64,000 nucleotides of DNA from CAZAQV01 sp964487255. GTDB lineage: Bacteria; Myxococcota_A; Polyangia; Polyangiales; CAZAQV01. Within the stretch, counting starts at the first letter, position 1. Each line of letters opens with the position of its first letter. The stretch covers positions 124,001 through 188,000 of the forward strand of contig CAZAQV010000003.1 of assembly GCA_964487255.1 (NCBI GenBank), read 5' to 3'. Below, piece by piece: positions 44,601 through 52,195 of the stretch. The translations under genes and the position numbers were made by a program. A model generated the notes under the pieces. That model worked only from the letters and a program-made list of their open reading frames with translations. It had not been told where the DNA came from and searched no databases.

Positions 44601-47600
44601 GATAGTGGCTTTCTTTTCGTAGATCGACGCAAGGTCGTCGAAGCGCTCGGACACTTGAAACAAGCCTTCCAGCGCAGTCGCGGCCTCTAGGTTTTCGCTG
44701 TCGAACTGCAGCACCTTTTGGTATTGCGTGATCGCGCCGGGCACATCGTCGAGACGGTGCTGGCGAATCGAAGCGGCCTTCGAGTGCAGGACCACTCCTA
44801 TCTCGCGGTCTTCGACTTCCTCGACCCGTCGTTCGTAGATCTTTGCGAGCTCCTCGAACGAGTCGCTGACGCTAGCTAGGCGGTCGAGATTTTGTTGCGT
44901 TGTCTCATCGAGGGGCACTTCGTAGAGCGCCCGGGCAAACGAACGGAACGCGCTGTCCATGTCGTCGAGCGTGAGCTCTTGAAGTTCCGCAATCTGGTGT
45001 AAGAGTTCCATTTTGCGCTCGGGCGACTCCTCTTGCGCGACCTGGACTTCATAAACGCCAACCAGTTTTTCGAACTGATTGGTCTCACGATAAACCCGCT
45101 CTAGAATTTCGGCGATGCGAGAGCGGTGGTCCGAGTTGCCGATGAGACGCTCAAGCGCTGCAACGGCTTCGTCATTTTCTGGCTCGGTCTCAAGGATTTC
45201 TTCGTAAAGACCGACCGCGCTGCCAAGGTCCTGAAGCTTCGTCTCTCGGATCGCCGCGAGCCGAACCATGGCGGTAACGCGGTCATCGGGGTCGCCGATA
45301 GCTTCGAGTTGCTGCTCATAGTTTGCGGCTAGTTCCTCCCAGCGCTCCTGGCGTTCGTACAGCTTGCCGAGTTCACGCAAGATGCCTTCGTTGCCGGGAT
45401 CGAGGTCGAGAATCTCCTGGTAGACCGTGATCGCACCGTCGGCGTCGCCGAGCATCTCGTCTTGCACATACGCAACTTGACGAAGCACTCGTTCTTGTTC
45501 GACTGGATCATCGACGTACTGAGCGCGTCTGCGAAGCGTCTCGCCAAGTTTGGCCCAGTTTTCTGTCTGCCGGTACAGCCCCTCAAGTGCCTCAAGCACT
45601 TCGAGGTCGCCCGGGTCGCGTTCGAGAATTGCGTTGTACGCTTGTGCAGCACCCTCAGGCTGCCCCAGCTGCTGGATCTGATAGTTTGCGACTTTGAGCT
45701 TCAAGCGCTTGACGAGGTCTGGGTCGCTCGCAGCATTACTGACTTCGCGCAAAAGCTGGGTAAGTTCCTCGTACCGCTCTTGGTCGAGGGCGAGCACTTC
45801 GAGTTTGGCTAACGTATCTTCACTCTCAGGCGCGTAACGAAGCGCGGTCGAATACGCGTCAAATGACTTGCGCGCGTCACCAATCTGCGTGCCGTAGATC
45901 TCAGCCGCACGCGTGGCGAACTCAAGCTTATCGTCAGGATGTCCTGCAGCTCGAGCCCGGACGTCGAGCGCGACAACGAGCTTATCCCATTGGCCACGAC
46001 TCTCGTAAACGGGCTCAAGAATCTCTGCGGCGGCCGGTCCAACCATGTCGTCGTCGAGCAGCTTCTCAAGTTCGTCACTCGCCCCGGTGTGATCGGGGTC
46101 GATGCTGAGCACTTCGCGAAAGAGTTCGACAGCCTCTTCTTTCTGCGAGAGACGCGTTGCCCGAAGCACACCCAAGCGGTGCTTCAGGGAAATAATCTCC
46201 TCCTCAGTACCCGCTGAGAAATCGATCCGGCGTTCGAGGACCTCGGCCAAAGCCGCCCAGTTTTCCGCCGACTGATGCAAGCGATCGAGCGCTTGATATG
46301 CCTCGGTCTGGTCATCACCGTGCTCGGCCAAAATCTGAGAGTAGGCGTCGATGGCCTTCTCGGGTTGCTTGAGCTCGGTTTCGAGCAGGCGTGCCCGCCC
46401 ATACGCCAAGGTGCGACGTGCGTCAGGGTCGTCCTCGAGTTCGAGCCGCTTGTCGTAAATTTCGATCAGCTCATCGTGCGCGCCTGTCTGCCGATAAAGC
46501 TCACCCAATGCGTCGATCGCTGCAGGGTGACTTGGCTCAAGCTCATAGACGTCACGAAAGGTCTGGAGCGCCGATTCAGTTTCACCAAGACGCTGCTGGA
46601 CCTTACCTAGAGCAACCTGGAGGTCGATTCGGTCTTCAGGTTCGGCACTGCCAACCGCCTGACTATAGACGTCGCGAACTTGCTCCCATGCGTCCACTTC
46701 ATCGGCAAGACGAGCGACATCGTCGCGGTTGACCTCTTGCGTTGGGTCGATGCGAAGCGCAGCGAGGTAACGGTCAAATGCACTTTGGTTGTCACGAAGA
46801 CGCTCCTCGTAGAGTGCCGCAGCTTCGCGATACAACGTGACGCGTTCAAGGTCGTCGTCGAGCTTCTTCGCACGAATGTCGTAGACATTGGCGAGCTTCG
46901 CGGCATCACGCGAGTCTTCGTAAATGGGAGTCAGTGCCTCCGCCGCACGCAGGTTCTCTTCGTCAAGCGAAAGCACCTTCTCGTAGGCGCGAGCAGCGCG
47001 CTCAGGCTTCTGCTTCTCTTCTTCCCAAAGCCGTGCAGCGCGAAACAAGACGTTGATGCGATCTTCGGTCGACGCATCCTTATTGTCTCCTTCTCGCTCG
47101 AAAACACGGATCAGCTCATCCCACTTGCCGGTCTGCTCAAAGAAGGTCTCGAGTTCGTCCCATTGTTGAGCTGCGATGTATCGCTTCTTGAGCTGGTCCT
47201 GTGCACGTCGGTCATTGGGGTCGATCTCAAGCAAACGGGAGAAAGCGCGAACAGCCCCATCCTCGTTCTCCAGCTTGTCACCGTAGATCTGGCCGAGCTT
47301 CTGAAGAGAAGCCTTGAGTTCCTTGGTATCGGACAGGTTTTGGGTGTGTAGCTCCAGCACCGGCGCGAGCTTCTCCCAATCGCGGGCCCGGTCGTAAAGC
47401 GAAGCCAAGTTCTCGATCGCGTCAGGGTCTTCGGGCTCGGTCTCACGGACCTTCTCCCACAACTCGATGCAGATCTCTGGCTTGCGAAGTCTTTCGCTCG
47501 CCAGCTGTGCCATCTCGCGGTAGCGATCAACGCGCTCAAAGTCGGCAAGGTTATCGGCTTCGCGCTGCATGACACCGAGCAAGCGCTCCCAGTCTCGCCG

Positions 47601-47888
47601 CTTCTCGTACATGTCCTTGAGCTGCGAGAGCGCTTCAGCATTCTCTGGGTCAATGTCGAGAACCTTCTCGAAGCACTTGATAGCCTCGGCCTGGTTCGAC
47701 GAACGCTCGACGAAGAGCGTGCCCGCCTCCGAGAGCAGAGCGATCTTTTCGTCTTGGTCGACGACGAGTTCCGCCTTCTTGACAAGGGTGCGGATGTAAT
47801 CCGACCAGCGTCGCTGCGATTCAAATTTTTCAAGCGCTTCATCGAGTTCGGCCAACTCAGCCTGTTGTTCTTCAGTCAGTTCACTCAC
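37866..47888 (-). CDS. Giant cytoplasmic TPR protein, GltI/AgmK-like, with degenerate M48-like C-terminus
   Basis: An uninterrupted 3340-residue protein. I start at the GTG at 47888, 8 bases after GGGAG; an in-frame TTG at 47903 is less likely. There is no signal peptide or membrane segment, so it should be cytoplasmic. About residues 1-3060 are tandem TPR/HAT-like helical pairs with recurring patterns such as WEELAxxYE, DxxAIxxYExVLxLDP and LxRLYxxxxxW. The last 270 residues (from about 38675 down) are different: ALLSGYTQSQLAFVVARHLS and EITACRAGFLLCNDLQVAA line up by eye with the M48 peptidase helix pair, but HExxH is gone. Size, position after a FHA-TonB gene and TPR content match the gliding protein GltI/AgmK of Myxococcus; no alignment was made. 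Confidence 0.85.
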   Translation of the reverse strand: MSELTEEQQAELAELDEALEKFESQRRWSDYIRTLVKKAELVVDQDEKIALLSEAGTLFVERSSNQAEAIKCFEKVLDIDPENAEALSQLKDMYEKRRDWERLLGVMQREADNLADFERVDRYREMAQLASERLRKPEICIELWEKVRETEPEDPDAIENLASLYDRARDWEKLAPVLELHTQNLSDTKELKASLQKLGQIYGDKLENEDGAVRAFSRLLEIDPNDRRAQDQLKKRYIAAQQWDELETFFEQTGKWDELIRVFEREGDNKDASTEDRINVLFRAARLWEEEKQKPERAARAYEKVLSLDEENLRAAEALTPIYEDSRDAAKLANVYDIRAKKLDDDLERVTLYREAAALYEERLRDNQSAFDRYLAALRIDPTQEVNRDDVARLADEVDAWEQVRDVYSQAVGSAEPEDRIDLQVALGKVQQRLGETESALQTFRDVYELEPSHPAAIDALGELYRQTGAHDELIEIYDKRLELEDDPDARRTLAYGRARLLETELKQPEKAIDAYSQILAEHGDDQTEAYQALDRLHQSAENWAALAEVLERRIDFSAGTEEEIISLKHRLGVLRATRLSQKEEAVELFREVLSIDPDHTGASDELEKLLDDDMVGPAAAEILEPVYESRGQWDKLVVALDVRARAAGHPDDKLEFATRAAEIYGTQIGDARKSFDAYSTALRYAPESEDTLAKLEVLALDQERYEELTQLLREVSNAASDPDLVKRLKLKVANYQIQQLGQPEGAAQAYNAILERDPGDLEVLEALEGLYRQTENWAKLGETLRRRAQYVDDPVEQERVLRQVAYVQDEMLGDADGAITVYQEILDLDPGNEGILRELGKLYERQERWEELAANYEQQLEAIGDPDDRVTAMVRLAAIRETKLQDLGSAVGLYEEILETEPENDEAVAALERLIGNSDHRSRIAEILERVYRETNQFEKLVGVYEVQVAQEESPERKMELLHQIAELQELTLDDMDSAFRSFARALYEVPLDETTQQNLDRLASVSDSFEELAKIYERRVEEVEDREIGVVLHSKAASIRQHRLDDVPGAITQYQKVLQFDSENLEAATALEGLFQVSERFDDLASIYEKKATILHEPYEQKDYFVRAARVREDMLEQPDRALALYERAMEIDPEDLESLDRMVAIQTALGQTESLVETLSRKADVASDPDEQRQTLMQLGMVYENSEEKYRAVEAYERVLSIEPDDVPALKRLEKIHREREDWQELLSALERQADAIGDPDEAVGVRFQIAELWRNRLEDPTRAVELHRDILDIFPDHKASVEALAEMLRNNQEPLAAAAVLRPLYQQDGSFEQLVWVLGEEAAREEDPVRKVELLEEKARLHEGQLEDSESAFQSHMRALDVDRENLNIINSLERLAEDLGAWDRLAAHYDKQLEPLRNDLPDACAALALRAGGIYETRLANPELAIERYATVHEIDPMRLEAVEALDRLYFATEKWEELTRILETEVELAPTPEAMLDVKYRLGKTYENKLGDPERALDQYREIILAAPEHIAAVGALEALFDQGVRHEEVGETLEQHYRMQEDWDALLRVHARQLARIEDLDTRIQMMHRMAEIAEESADNHEVAFDWMQKALLEDPTHDHSLLELERLTTILEAWAQLAGTYSAIVGNQAYVAEHRLEMGRKLARLFEGELQDPQAAEQTYRYLLHLDLPDDREVLEALDRIYLQNGAMEALATTLARREEAAEFPDQKAQLAFRLGQVLRFSLGRIDEAEVAYQRVLREHDDRHAGSIRGLQAIYAHRQDWERLVNSFEQELGVVQSDQEQAEILCRMAHACQHTLGDLDRAADLWGRVLTIRGEDPVALNALGDVYVAQGKWFDVAEALDREANAVEDQQMRVAVLTDLARVNSSKLDREPEALEAWERAYDADPSRPEPLLEMAALHNRAGRNEEYVETLHRIGEIGEGNFDELISDAQMQLGYIYAFDLEQAFDGIEAYKKAADINPLNFDALGALEFVQRREGLWEDVVQTLERRVRVLREANEQRAQLFSIAQVWEDNVRKPDGATSAYVRILELEPTNDYAFTRLETLHAAANRHEELVGMYLSRAEIADSLEQQVTLLRKVARVYEEDIVDTQEAYDYLKIAWTLDYARQDVSRDLERVTRETNNWNDLLTSANQALKEVDSKDEKIAICLSCARWYGTGLGRQDYAIPYYEQIKQLDPHNVDSMRQLAELYHTTQQYDYERQMLEDLIPYANDAEVKAETYVKLGELCRGPLDQPDKSQSYFKSALAEDPLHIPALDALAELLRENEQWQELAKILERRVKAGRNGAERAETRLTLAELHELQLGDTQAAIKQLVSAREHDPYNLDAHRELSRLYTATEQWVELAEVLESEADLVSTERERIDVRMRLAEMFEHQFLKPEKAAERLEQVIEIDPKHEEALDGLGRLYRRLHNWDRLKEVYEQHIDVTGSREKRGDVSRSLGDLFAHELDDQERAIDMYLAALDLNDRDVLALDGLTRLYEKRGDHGQALEMMERVVDLSSDPDQQVDLRYRMGRLLDVELGDRTTALEHYNRALDLNPGHLPSLTAARKIHVDSGDWYAAATALRNEAQYQESDRLASQALVELARIHDERLDEHDKAIEVYEQALARDSSNEEAAFPLAVEYSNRERFGDAHPLLAQLFRRSDKREKEDQLHIATMFGRAAAAIGEADDAVRAYSKAYQIDPQDLHILMPMARAYFDAKDWKDAFKYYQMVLVHHRDSLTQAEATDVFYRLGIVKREQGEARKSLNMFEKALEEDERHRPTLEALIEIHEERKQWEQVIHYKRQLALATTDDEERFQLLEQVGDLWKDELGNQQKAIEAYTDATDVKPEEHRLLHKLLVGYQQTRQWDQAIEVIQQISDLADRDDVKAKYAYTIGVVYRDELKDGDRAIEKFDESLDLDWSQLKPFEALNRIYTQQKNWKGLERAFRKMLHRAVGKGNPELEFNLWHNLGVIYRDRQKNFDAAVESFKMATNVQPDNVEEHQILAELYASIPGRLDDAISEHQWLLHNDPYRVDSYRELYRLYFSARAYDKAWCLASALAFFGKADEEQRQFYEQYKPQGSQVRNRLDNTRWVKELFHEEESLHIGKLFEAIAPAVLTLRAMPDKKHHLLRKHQVDPATSTVMFAQTFNFASQVLALDIVPRLFLRPDAHGGLLHVAGSTPPATVCGKALLSGYTQSQLAFVVARHLSFYRGEHFIRTLVTSHSELKTLLLAALSIGGVDTNEPEVKKTAKKLLSKMQQAQVDAIRQVTRRFLETQQAADIKKWMQSVEITACRAGFLLCNDLQVAAQMVQALPPEGTSDLPAKDKIKEIALYSVSESYFRLREHLGLAIQVG

Positions 47889-47943
47889 GTCGTGTTCTCC
47901 CAAATATTAGCGGCGGGTATCCGTCTTGGAGGCGGTGTCGTTC

Positions 47944-48810
47944 TTAGAGGCGTGTGTCCAACTCGGACATTCGGTTTTTCGCGGCCGTCACATAGTGACC
48001 GGGTGTCTTGTTGCCGGCCGATTCGATGAACTTGGTCAAGAAGCGTTTCGCCTCTTCGGTATCTTTCGTGAGCGAATAGGTCCAACCCAGCGAGAAGAGT
48101 GTCTCGCCCATCTGCGGATCGATGTCGAGAGCTGCCTTGAACTCTGCAATCGCTTGGTCGTACTTTTCTTCTTGCTGGTAAACGGTGCCAAGGAGGTGGT
48201 GGATGAGAGCAGCATCTTCACTTCCCGGATGCGCGACTTTAAGGGCGCTCTGAAGCACTTGCGCGGCTTGCGGGTAGAGTTCAAGCGCAGCATACAAACG
48301 ACCGAGTTGCGAGTAAGCGGGCATGAAACGTGGCCCGGCCTGAACGGCCTTCGTGTATTGTGTAAGCGCCTCTTGTGGCTTGTCCATGCGCTCGTAGACT
48401 TGACCTAACTTGTAAAAGGACTTGAAGAACTTCGGGTTCGCTTCTGCAGCTTTTTCGAACGCCGCCTTCGCTTGATCCCACTCCTTGAGTTCCATGTGAA
48501 TGGTACCCAGCTTCTGGTAGTAGCTCGGTTTTCCATCGATTTGGATGGCGAGCTTGAGACTGTCACGCGCTGCGTTGTACTTCTTCATCTGCATCTGAAC
48601 GATGGCGAGGTTCCAATACGCGAGTGCATTGCTTGGATCGATGGAAGTCGATTTTTGAAGCGCTTCTGCAGATTCGATCAGTCGCTCATTTTGGGCCAAC
48701 TGGACGCCCTCATTCATGAGCTTGACCGACTCGATATTGGAACGAGAGCAGCCTGCCAATCCGAGGGCGGCACTGAGTAAGAACGAGAAGAAAATCACCG
48801 AAGTTCGCAT
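47944..48810 (-). CDS. TPR lipoprotein of the Glt-like cluster
   Basis: A 288-residue lipoprotein. The leader MRTSVIFFSFLLSAALGLAGC ends in lipobox LAGC (Cys21), and an AAGGAG ribosome site lies 7 bases before the ATG. The rest is TPR throughout: ALQKSTSIDPSNALAYWNLA, YYQKLGTIHMELKEWDQAKA, FYKLGQVYERMDKPQEALTQ, AIAEFKAALDIDPQMGETL. It is probably held at the inner or outer membrane facing the periplasm and may act as a scaffold. It precedes the giant TPR gene by 55 bases on the same strand and so belongs to the same transcript. It is one of two genes that stand between the GltG-like and GltI-like genes. Confidence 0.88.
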   Translation of the reverse strand: MRTSVIFFSFLLSAALGLAGCSRSNIESVKLMNEGVQLAQNERLIESAEALQKSTSIDPSNALAYWNLAIVQMQMKKYNAARDSLKLAIQIDGKPSYYQKLGTIHMELKEWDQAKAAFEKAAEANPKFFKSFYKLGQVYERMDKPQEALTQYTKAVQAGPRFMPAYSQLGRLYAALELYPQAAQVLQSALKVAHPGSEDAALIHHLLGTVYQQEEKYDQAIAEFKAALDIDPQMGETLFSLGWTYSLTKDTEEAKRFLTKFIESAGNKTPGHYVTAAKNRMSELDTRL

Positions 48811-48944
48811 TCATTGACTCCTTTCGTCGCGCGTTGTTGCGTGACGGAGAATCAGAAGAATACAGAAGTTTTAGCTATCCCGGAAGCTCGATGTCGAGGA
48901 TCTGAATGTGAACGCCAGGTCAAGTTCCGATCGCAGCGAGATCG

Positions 48945-49433
48945 CTATCGGTCGTCCCGCTCCGACTCGTGGGAGGTTGTGCTCTCTTGTGGTTGCTCGG
49001 GCGGCGGCGCGCTCTTCTTGGGGCGGACCTTCGCCCGAACATTGGGTTTTACACCCCCCGCGTCATTCGGGATAAAACGCACTTCGGTTTTGATCTCGAA
49101 GGAAAGTGCCGTCAATGCGCGCTGAATCTCGGTGGCAAAATCGGTAGCCTCAAGAAAGAGGCGAACCTCACGGGCAACCACACGCACGACCGCATTCTTG
49201 GTCTCATCGACTTGCGAGAACACGTACCCGGCCACCTCCTTGGGTAATTTGAGGTCTCCCACCAGACCGCGAAGGGTCTCATCGGTCTTTCCCAGCGTTT
49301 CAACGCCGCGCTCCAGGCCCTTGCGAACCGTATCGCGAATGACGCGCTCAAGCCCTTTGCGCGCCTGCCGTGACGCGGGATCTTCATCCGGGTAGTCAGA
49401 CGGAAACTCCGAGTGCGATCCTTCGTGGTCCAT
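48945..49433 (-). CDS. Conserved 162-aa soluble protein of unknown function
   Basis: A soluble, mostly helical protein. The N-terminus is acidic (SEFPSDYPDEDPASRQARKG). The core, residues about 25-130, looks well conserved in style: LERVIRDTVRKGLERGVETL, LRGLVGDLKLPKEVAGYVF, SQVDETKNAVVRVVAREV and LSFEIKTEVRFIPND. The end is Lys/Pro-rich and disordered. I recall similar short proteins in other Myxococcota but know no function. The amphipathic helices recall phasin-like or membrane-surface proteins. It has no signal peptide. It is flanked on the same strand by the FHA-TonB gene (262 bases upstream) and the TPR lipoprotein gene (134 bases downstream). Confidence 0.75.
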   Translation of the reverse strand: MDHEGSHSEFPSDYPDEDPASRQARKGLERVIRDTVRKGLERGVETLGKTDETLRGLVGDLKLPKEVAGYVFSQVDETKNAVVRVVAREVRLFLEATDFATEIQRALTALSFEIKTEVRFIPNDAGGVKPNVRAKVRPKKSAPPPEQPQESTTSHESERDDR

Positions 49434-49511
49434 ACCCGCTAAGTATGCTGCTCATAACGCGCCGCGTCTACTCTATCCCTGGCTCTTCACTAGGCTTTGC
49501 TCCGAATCAGC

Positions 49512-49530
49512 GATTTGCAGCTAGCAAATC
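49512..49530. repeat. Perfect 7-bp inverted repeat in the gap before the 162-aa gene
   Basis: GATTTGC, five bases, GCAAATC. It lies in the 262-base non-coding gap 49434-49695 between the FHA-TonB gene and the 162-aa protein gene, with no following T-run on either strand. An operator or protein-binding site is more likely than a terminator. No gene or RNA was recognised in the rest of this gap. Confidence 0.35.
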
Positions 49531-49695
49531 CGCTTCTCGCAAAGACCGTTCATCGCTTCGGCTCCCAAAACGAGAGCGGGTCAAGCGTGCGTCAAATTGC
49601 GAGCGCCCCCGCAGCGTCGGACCGAAGGCGTACGAAAGGGTACGTCGAGGTCCAAAGCGAGGAGGCAAGCCGCAAGATGACGTGCGATTGGCCCG

Positions 49696-51705
49696 CTATC
49701 CGGGTGGGGAGAGCATGAACGGATAGGTCACGACCACGATACCGCCACCATCTGGAGCCGGGAAGGCCCAGCGTCGTACGGCCTGCGCGACGCACTGCTC
49801 GACGTTGGCGTTACCGAGCGACGAGTTTGCAACGTTCGCGGATTGGACCGCACCCGTTGCCGAGATGATGAATTTGATGGCAACACGACCCGCAAGGTCA
49901 GGACGCGTGTTGAGCTCGCGCTCGTAGCAGAACTTGACCTCGTTGATGTGGCGTCGAACGACGCGGCGAATGACTTCCTTGGACAGCGAACCACGAACGT
50001 CTGCCGTACCCGAACGAATCTTCGGCACCTTGGATGAACGACCACTGAAACCACCCGCGCCACGACCGTAGCCCGAGCCCGTTCCGCCGCCGGCACCGTG
50101 ACCGATGGTACCCATGTTACCAAGACCGATGGTGCCCTCACCCGTACCACCGCCACCACGGCCAGTGCCACGAAGTCCGAGACCGCCAAAGCCAAAGTTG
50201 TCACCGATTTGGTCACCCATCAACGCACCCATCGCGCTCATTGGATCGTTGCCCAGAGCTGTATCGCGACCGAATGGCGACGTCGGCGAATTGAAGGAGC
50301 CCGTCATCTGCGCAAGCGTTCCAAGAATACCCGCCGTCTTCGCTTGCTCTTTTGCGTGCTCGCGAGCCATGTGCAGGTCTTCGTTGTCTTGTGGACCTTC
50401 GATGGCGTAACGGTTATTCGTCTTCTTCGACTCCTCTTTACCCATCTGGCCTTCGTCGCCTTTGTGACGCTTGCCCTGACCACCTTCGGTATCGTTCTGG
50501 TTGCTATCGAGCCACTCGGGAGTCTCCTCCTCCATCATCTCTTCAGCGTCCATCATGTAATCGACAAGGAGCGAGTCTTTGTCGAGCAGACCGAGGTTGA
50601 GCGCGGAGGACGGCGGCGCTAGGTAGTAGAAGATCAGCATCATCAGGATGCCAAAGGCCGCGACACCACCGATATAAAAAAGCGGAACTGGATCGTAGCT
50701 CGAGACGTTTCCGACGACTCGGCCTGCATTGACAGGGCTGACCTCGAACGTGAAACCGTTGTATTGCACGCGTGCGGTTGCGCCCTTCGGCAACGGATAC
50801 TGCATCGCGCCCGCCATCTCGCTGCAAGGCTGCCCTTGTTGCGTCTGGATAGGCACCATACTTCCGGCTTGGCGATACGGGTCGCTCGATGGCATTTCGA
50901 CGAAACCACTTGCACCCTCGGGCACGACAACAGAAACACCACTGCCTGACTCGAGCACGACCGGCATGCGACTTGTCCCAATCGCTTCGGATGCGATCAA
51001 ATAATCGGTGGTCGGGTTACCCTTGGCATCCGTCTCGTCTCCCACGTAGTACGAACGCGTTGGCGAGAGGTGATCGACCGCTAACGCACTGCCGTCACCC
51101 CAAAAGACCTTCACCTCAACTGCATCTTCGTGGCTTTCAACATCCGAAGGGTTGAGTGGCATGAGGCTCGTCATGGGCCTCTGCGATACCGCCGGAGCTC
51201 CCGATGGACTACCCATCGCAGACGGCGGCGGCATGGCGCCCGGCACAGGTGGCCGTGGCGGTGCGGGGCGCGCGGAAGGCGACGGCGGTGGCGCGGGTCG
51301 TCGCGACGCAGCAGCTGCCGACGGCGCGGGCGGTGCACTGGGAGAGCCTTGATAGGCTGCCGATGAAACCGCCGTTTGCTCCGACGCAACACCCTGGTGC
51401 CCTGGTGATCCAATACCGACCACCATCAGTACAGAGCCAACCTGTAACTTGTCTCCGTGGTGAAGTTCAGACTTGTTGACCTTCACCCCGTTGACCATTG
51501 TCCCCGAGTTGGAACCGAGATCGATGATGTGCACACCATCCGACGATGCTTCGATCACCGCATGCATGCGCGAGACACTTTCGTCTTCAACCTGCAAGTG
51601 ACTAGAAGACAAACTGCCCACCTTGATCACTTCGCGGTTTAAGGACTCGGTCCGCACCACAGCGTTTCCGTCTAAAAATTCAAAATAGAGCGTCGTGTCC
51701 GACAT
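49696..51705 (-). CDS. gltG: FHA-TM-TonB-like protein, GltG/PglI-like
   Basis: A 669-residue inner-membrane protein. The ATG at 51705 follows AGGAG at 7 bases. N-terminal FHA domain about 1-95: EVIKVGSLSSSHLQVEDESV, SRMHAVIEAS, IDLGSNSGTMVNGVKV, the GS-SxxH-NG pattern that binds phosphothreonine. A Pro/Ala-rich linker (about 120-180) and a beta-rich domain (about 190-325) lead to one transmembrane helix near 340-362 (FYIGGVAAFGILMMLIFYY). The periplasmic part has a Gly-rich linker (about 500-570) and an AgmX/PglI-type TonB-like C-terminus: IRRVVRRHINEVKFCYEREL, VAIKFIISATGAVQSANV, AVRRWAFPAPDGGG. Two Cys in this domain could pair. This layout is that of gliding protein GltG (or its sporulation paralogue NfsG) of Myxococcus, which joins cytoplasmic and periplasmic parts of the machine. 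Confidence 0.85.
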   Translation of the reverse strand: MSDTTLYFEFLDGNAVVRTESLNREVIKVGSLSSSHLQVEDESVSRMHAVIEASSDGVHIIDLGSNSGTMVNGVKVNKSELHHGDKLQVGSVLMVVGIGSPGHQGVASEQTAVSSAAYQGSPSAPPAPSAAAASRRPAPPPSPSARPAPPRPPVPGAMPPPSAMGSPSGAPAVSQRPMTSLMPLNPSDVESHEDAVEVKVFWGDGSALAVDHLSPTRSYYVGDETDAKGNPTTDYLIASEAIGTSRMPVVLESGSGVSVVVPEGASGFVEMPSSDPYRQAGSMVPIQTQQGQPCSEMAGAMQYPLPKGATARVQYNGFTFEVSPVNAGRVVGNVSSYDPVPLFYIGGVAAFGILMMLIFYYLAPPSSALNLGLLDKDSLLVDYMMDAEEMMEEETPEWLDSNQNDTEGGQGKRHKGDEGQMGKEESKKTNNRYAIEGPQDNEDLHMAREHAKEQAKTAGILGTLAQMTGSFNSPTSPFGRDTALGNDPMSAMGALMGDQIGDNFGFGGLGLRGTGRGGGGTGEGTIGLGNMGTIGHGAGGGTGSGYGRGAGGFSGRSSKVPKIRSGTADVRGSLSKEVIRRVVRRHINEVKFCYERELNTRPDLAGRVAIKFIISATGAVQSANVANSSLGNANVEQCVAQAVRRWAFPAPDGGGIVVVTYPFMLSPPG

Positions 51706-51785
51706 GCGTTCTCCTGTGCCATGCCCAATATGGGTCACAGCAACTTTGTGTCCACAAACCGATTGAAGTTCCCAGACGTTCGCAG

Positions 51786-51813
51786 CTTATCTGTTCGGGA
51801 TTGAATTCGTCAA
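51786..51813 (-). promoter_or_regulatory. Sigma-70-like promoter before the GltG-like gene
   Basis: On the minus strand TTGACG (51813-51808), a 16-bp spacer and GATAAG (51791-51786) fit the sigma-70 consensus at 5 and 4 of 6 positions. Predicted start is near 51779, giving a leader of about 75 bases. It lies just downstream of a hairpin terminator, which suggests the GltG-to-GltI genes can be transcribed separately. Confidence 0.4.
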
Positions 51814-51838
51814 CGCTTTCGCAATCGGTAAAATTGCG

Positions 51839-51863
51839 AAAAGCCGCACAGGGTGCGACTTTT
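51839..51863 (-). terminator. Hairpin terminator between the GltF and GltG positions
   Basis: On the minus strand, AAAAGTCGCAC and GTGCGGCTTTT pair over 11 bp (one G-T wobble) with a 3-base loop CCT, and CGCAATTTT follows. The T-run is partly inside the stem, so the signal may work in both directions. It lies 52 bases after the stop of the 78-aa gene. Confidence 0.6.
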
Positions 51864-51915
51864 CACGAGATATACCCCAATCGATGACACCGTCACCGGT
51901 GAGCTCGACCTCAGG

Positions 51916-52152
51916 CTAGAGATCCTCAACCGATTTGAGCATCTCCGGAATGAAGTGCTCACGGATTCGGATAAGGGTTGTGCGCTTCCCCGCGACCTTG
52001 CCGAAGATGCCGTCACCGTCTGGGCGCACGAGGTCACCGGTAACCAGGTCGTCCTCGAAGTCGTAGGTGGTCGTGTTGTCGTCCTGCGCCATCGCCATAC
52101 CGGAAAACCCCAGTACGCCGACAAACGCCGCTGCTTGAATGACTTTTTTCAT
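51916..52152 (-). CDS. Small 78-aa secreted protein at the GltF position
   Basis: A short gene with a very good ribosome site (AGGAGCAACT before the ATG). The signal peptide is MKKVIQAAAFVGVLGFSGMA with cleavage after MAMAQ. The mature protein is only about 55 residues: DDNTTTYDFEDDLVTGDLVR, PDGDGIFGKVAGKRTTLIRI, REHFIPEMLKSVEDL. It has an acidic first half and an amphipathic basic helix at the end, and should be periplasmic. It sits exactly between the GltE-like lipoprotein and the GltG-like gene, where Myxococcus has gltF; whether the sequences are homologous I cannot tell. It is missed by length cut-offs of 100 residues. A terminator lies just after it. Confidence 0.8.
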   Translation of the reverse strand: MKKVIQAAAFVGVLGFSGMAMAQDDNTTTYDFEDDLVTGDLVRPDGDGIFGKVAGKRTTLIRIREHFIPEMLKSVEDL

Positions 52153-52195
52153 AGTTGCTCCTGCCTCTCTAGTATGCACGATTTGCACTCCGAGA

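Noticed and set aside
49512..49530. Inverted repeat read as an intrinsic terminator
   Set aside because: The arms are only 7 bp and no T-run follows on either strand, so it was kept only as a possible protein-binding site.
49370..49726. Open frame of 118 codons on the plus strand covering the gap 49434-49695
   Set aside because: Very Arg/Ser/Pro-rich, overlaps two minus-strand genes at its ends and lacks a ribosome site; the gap appears non-coding.
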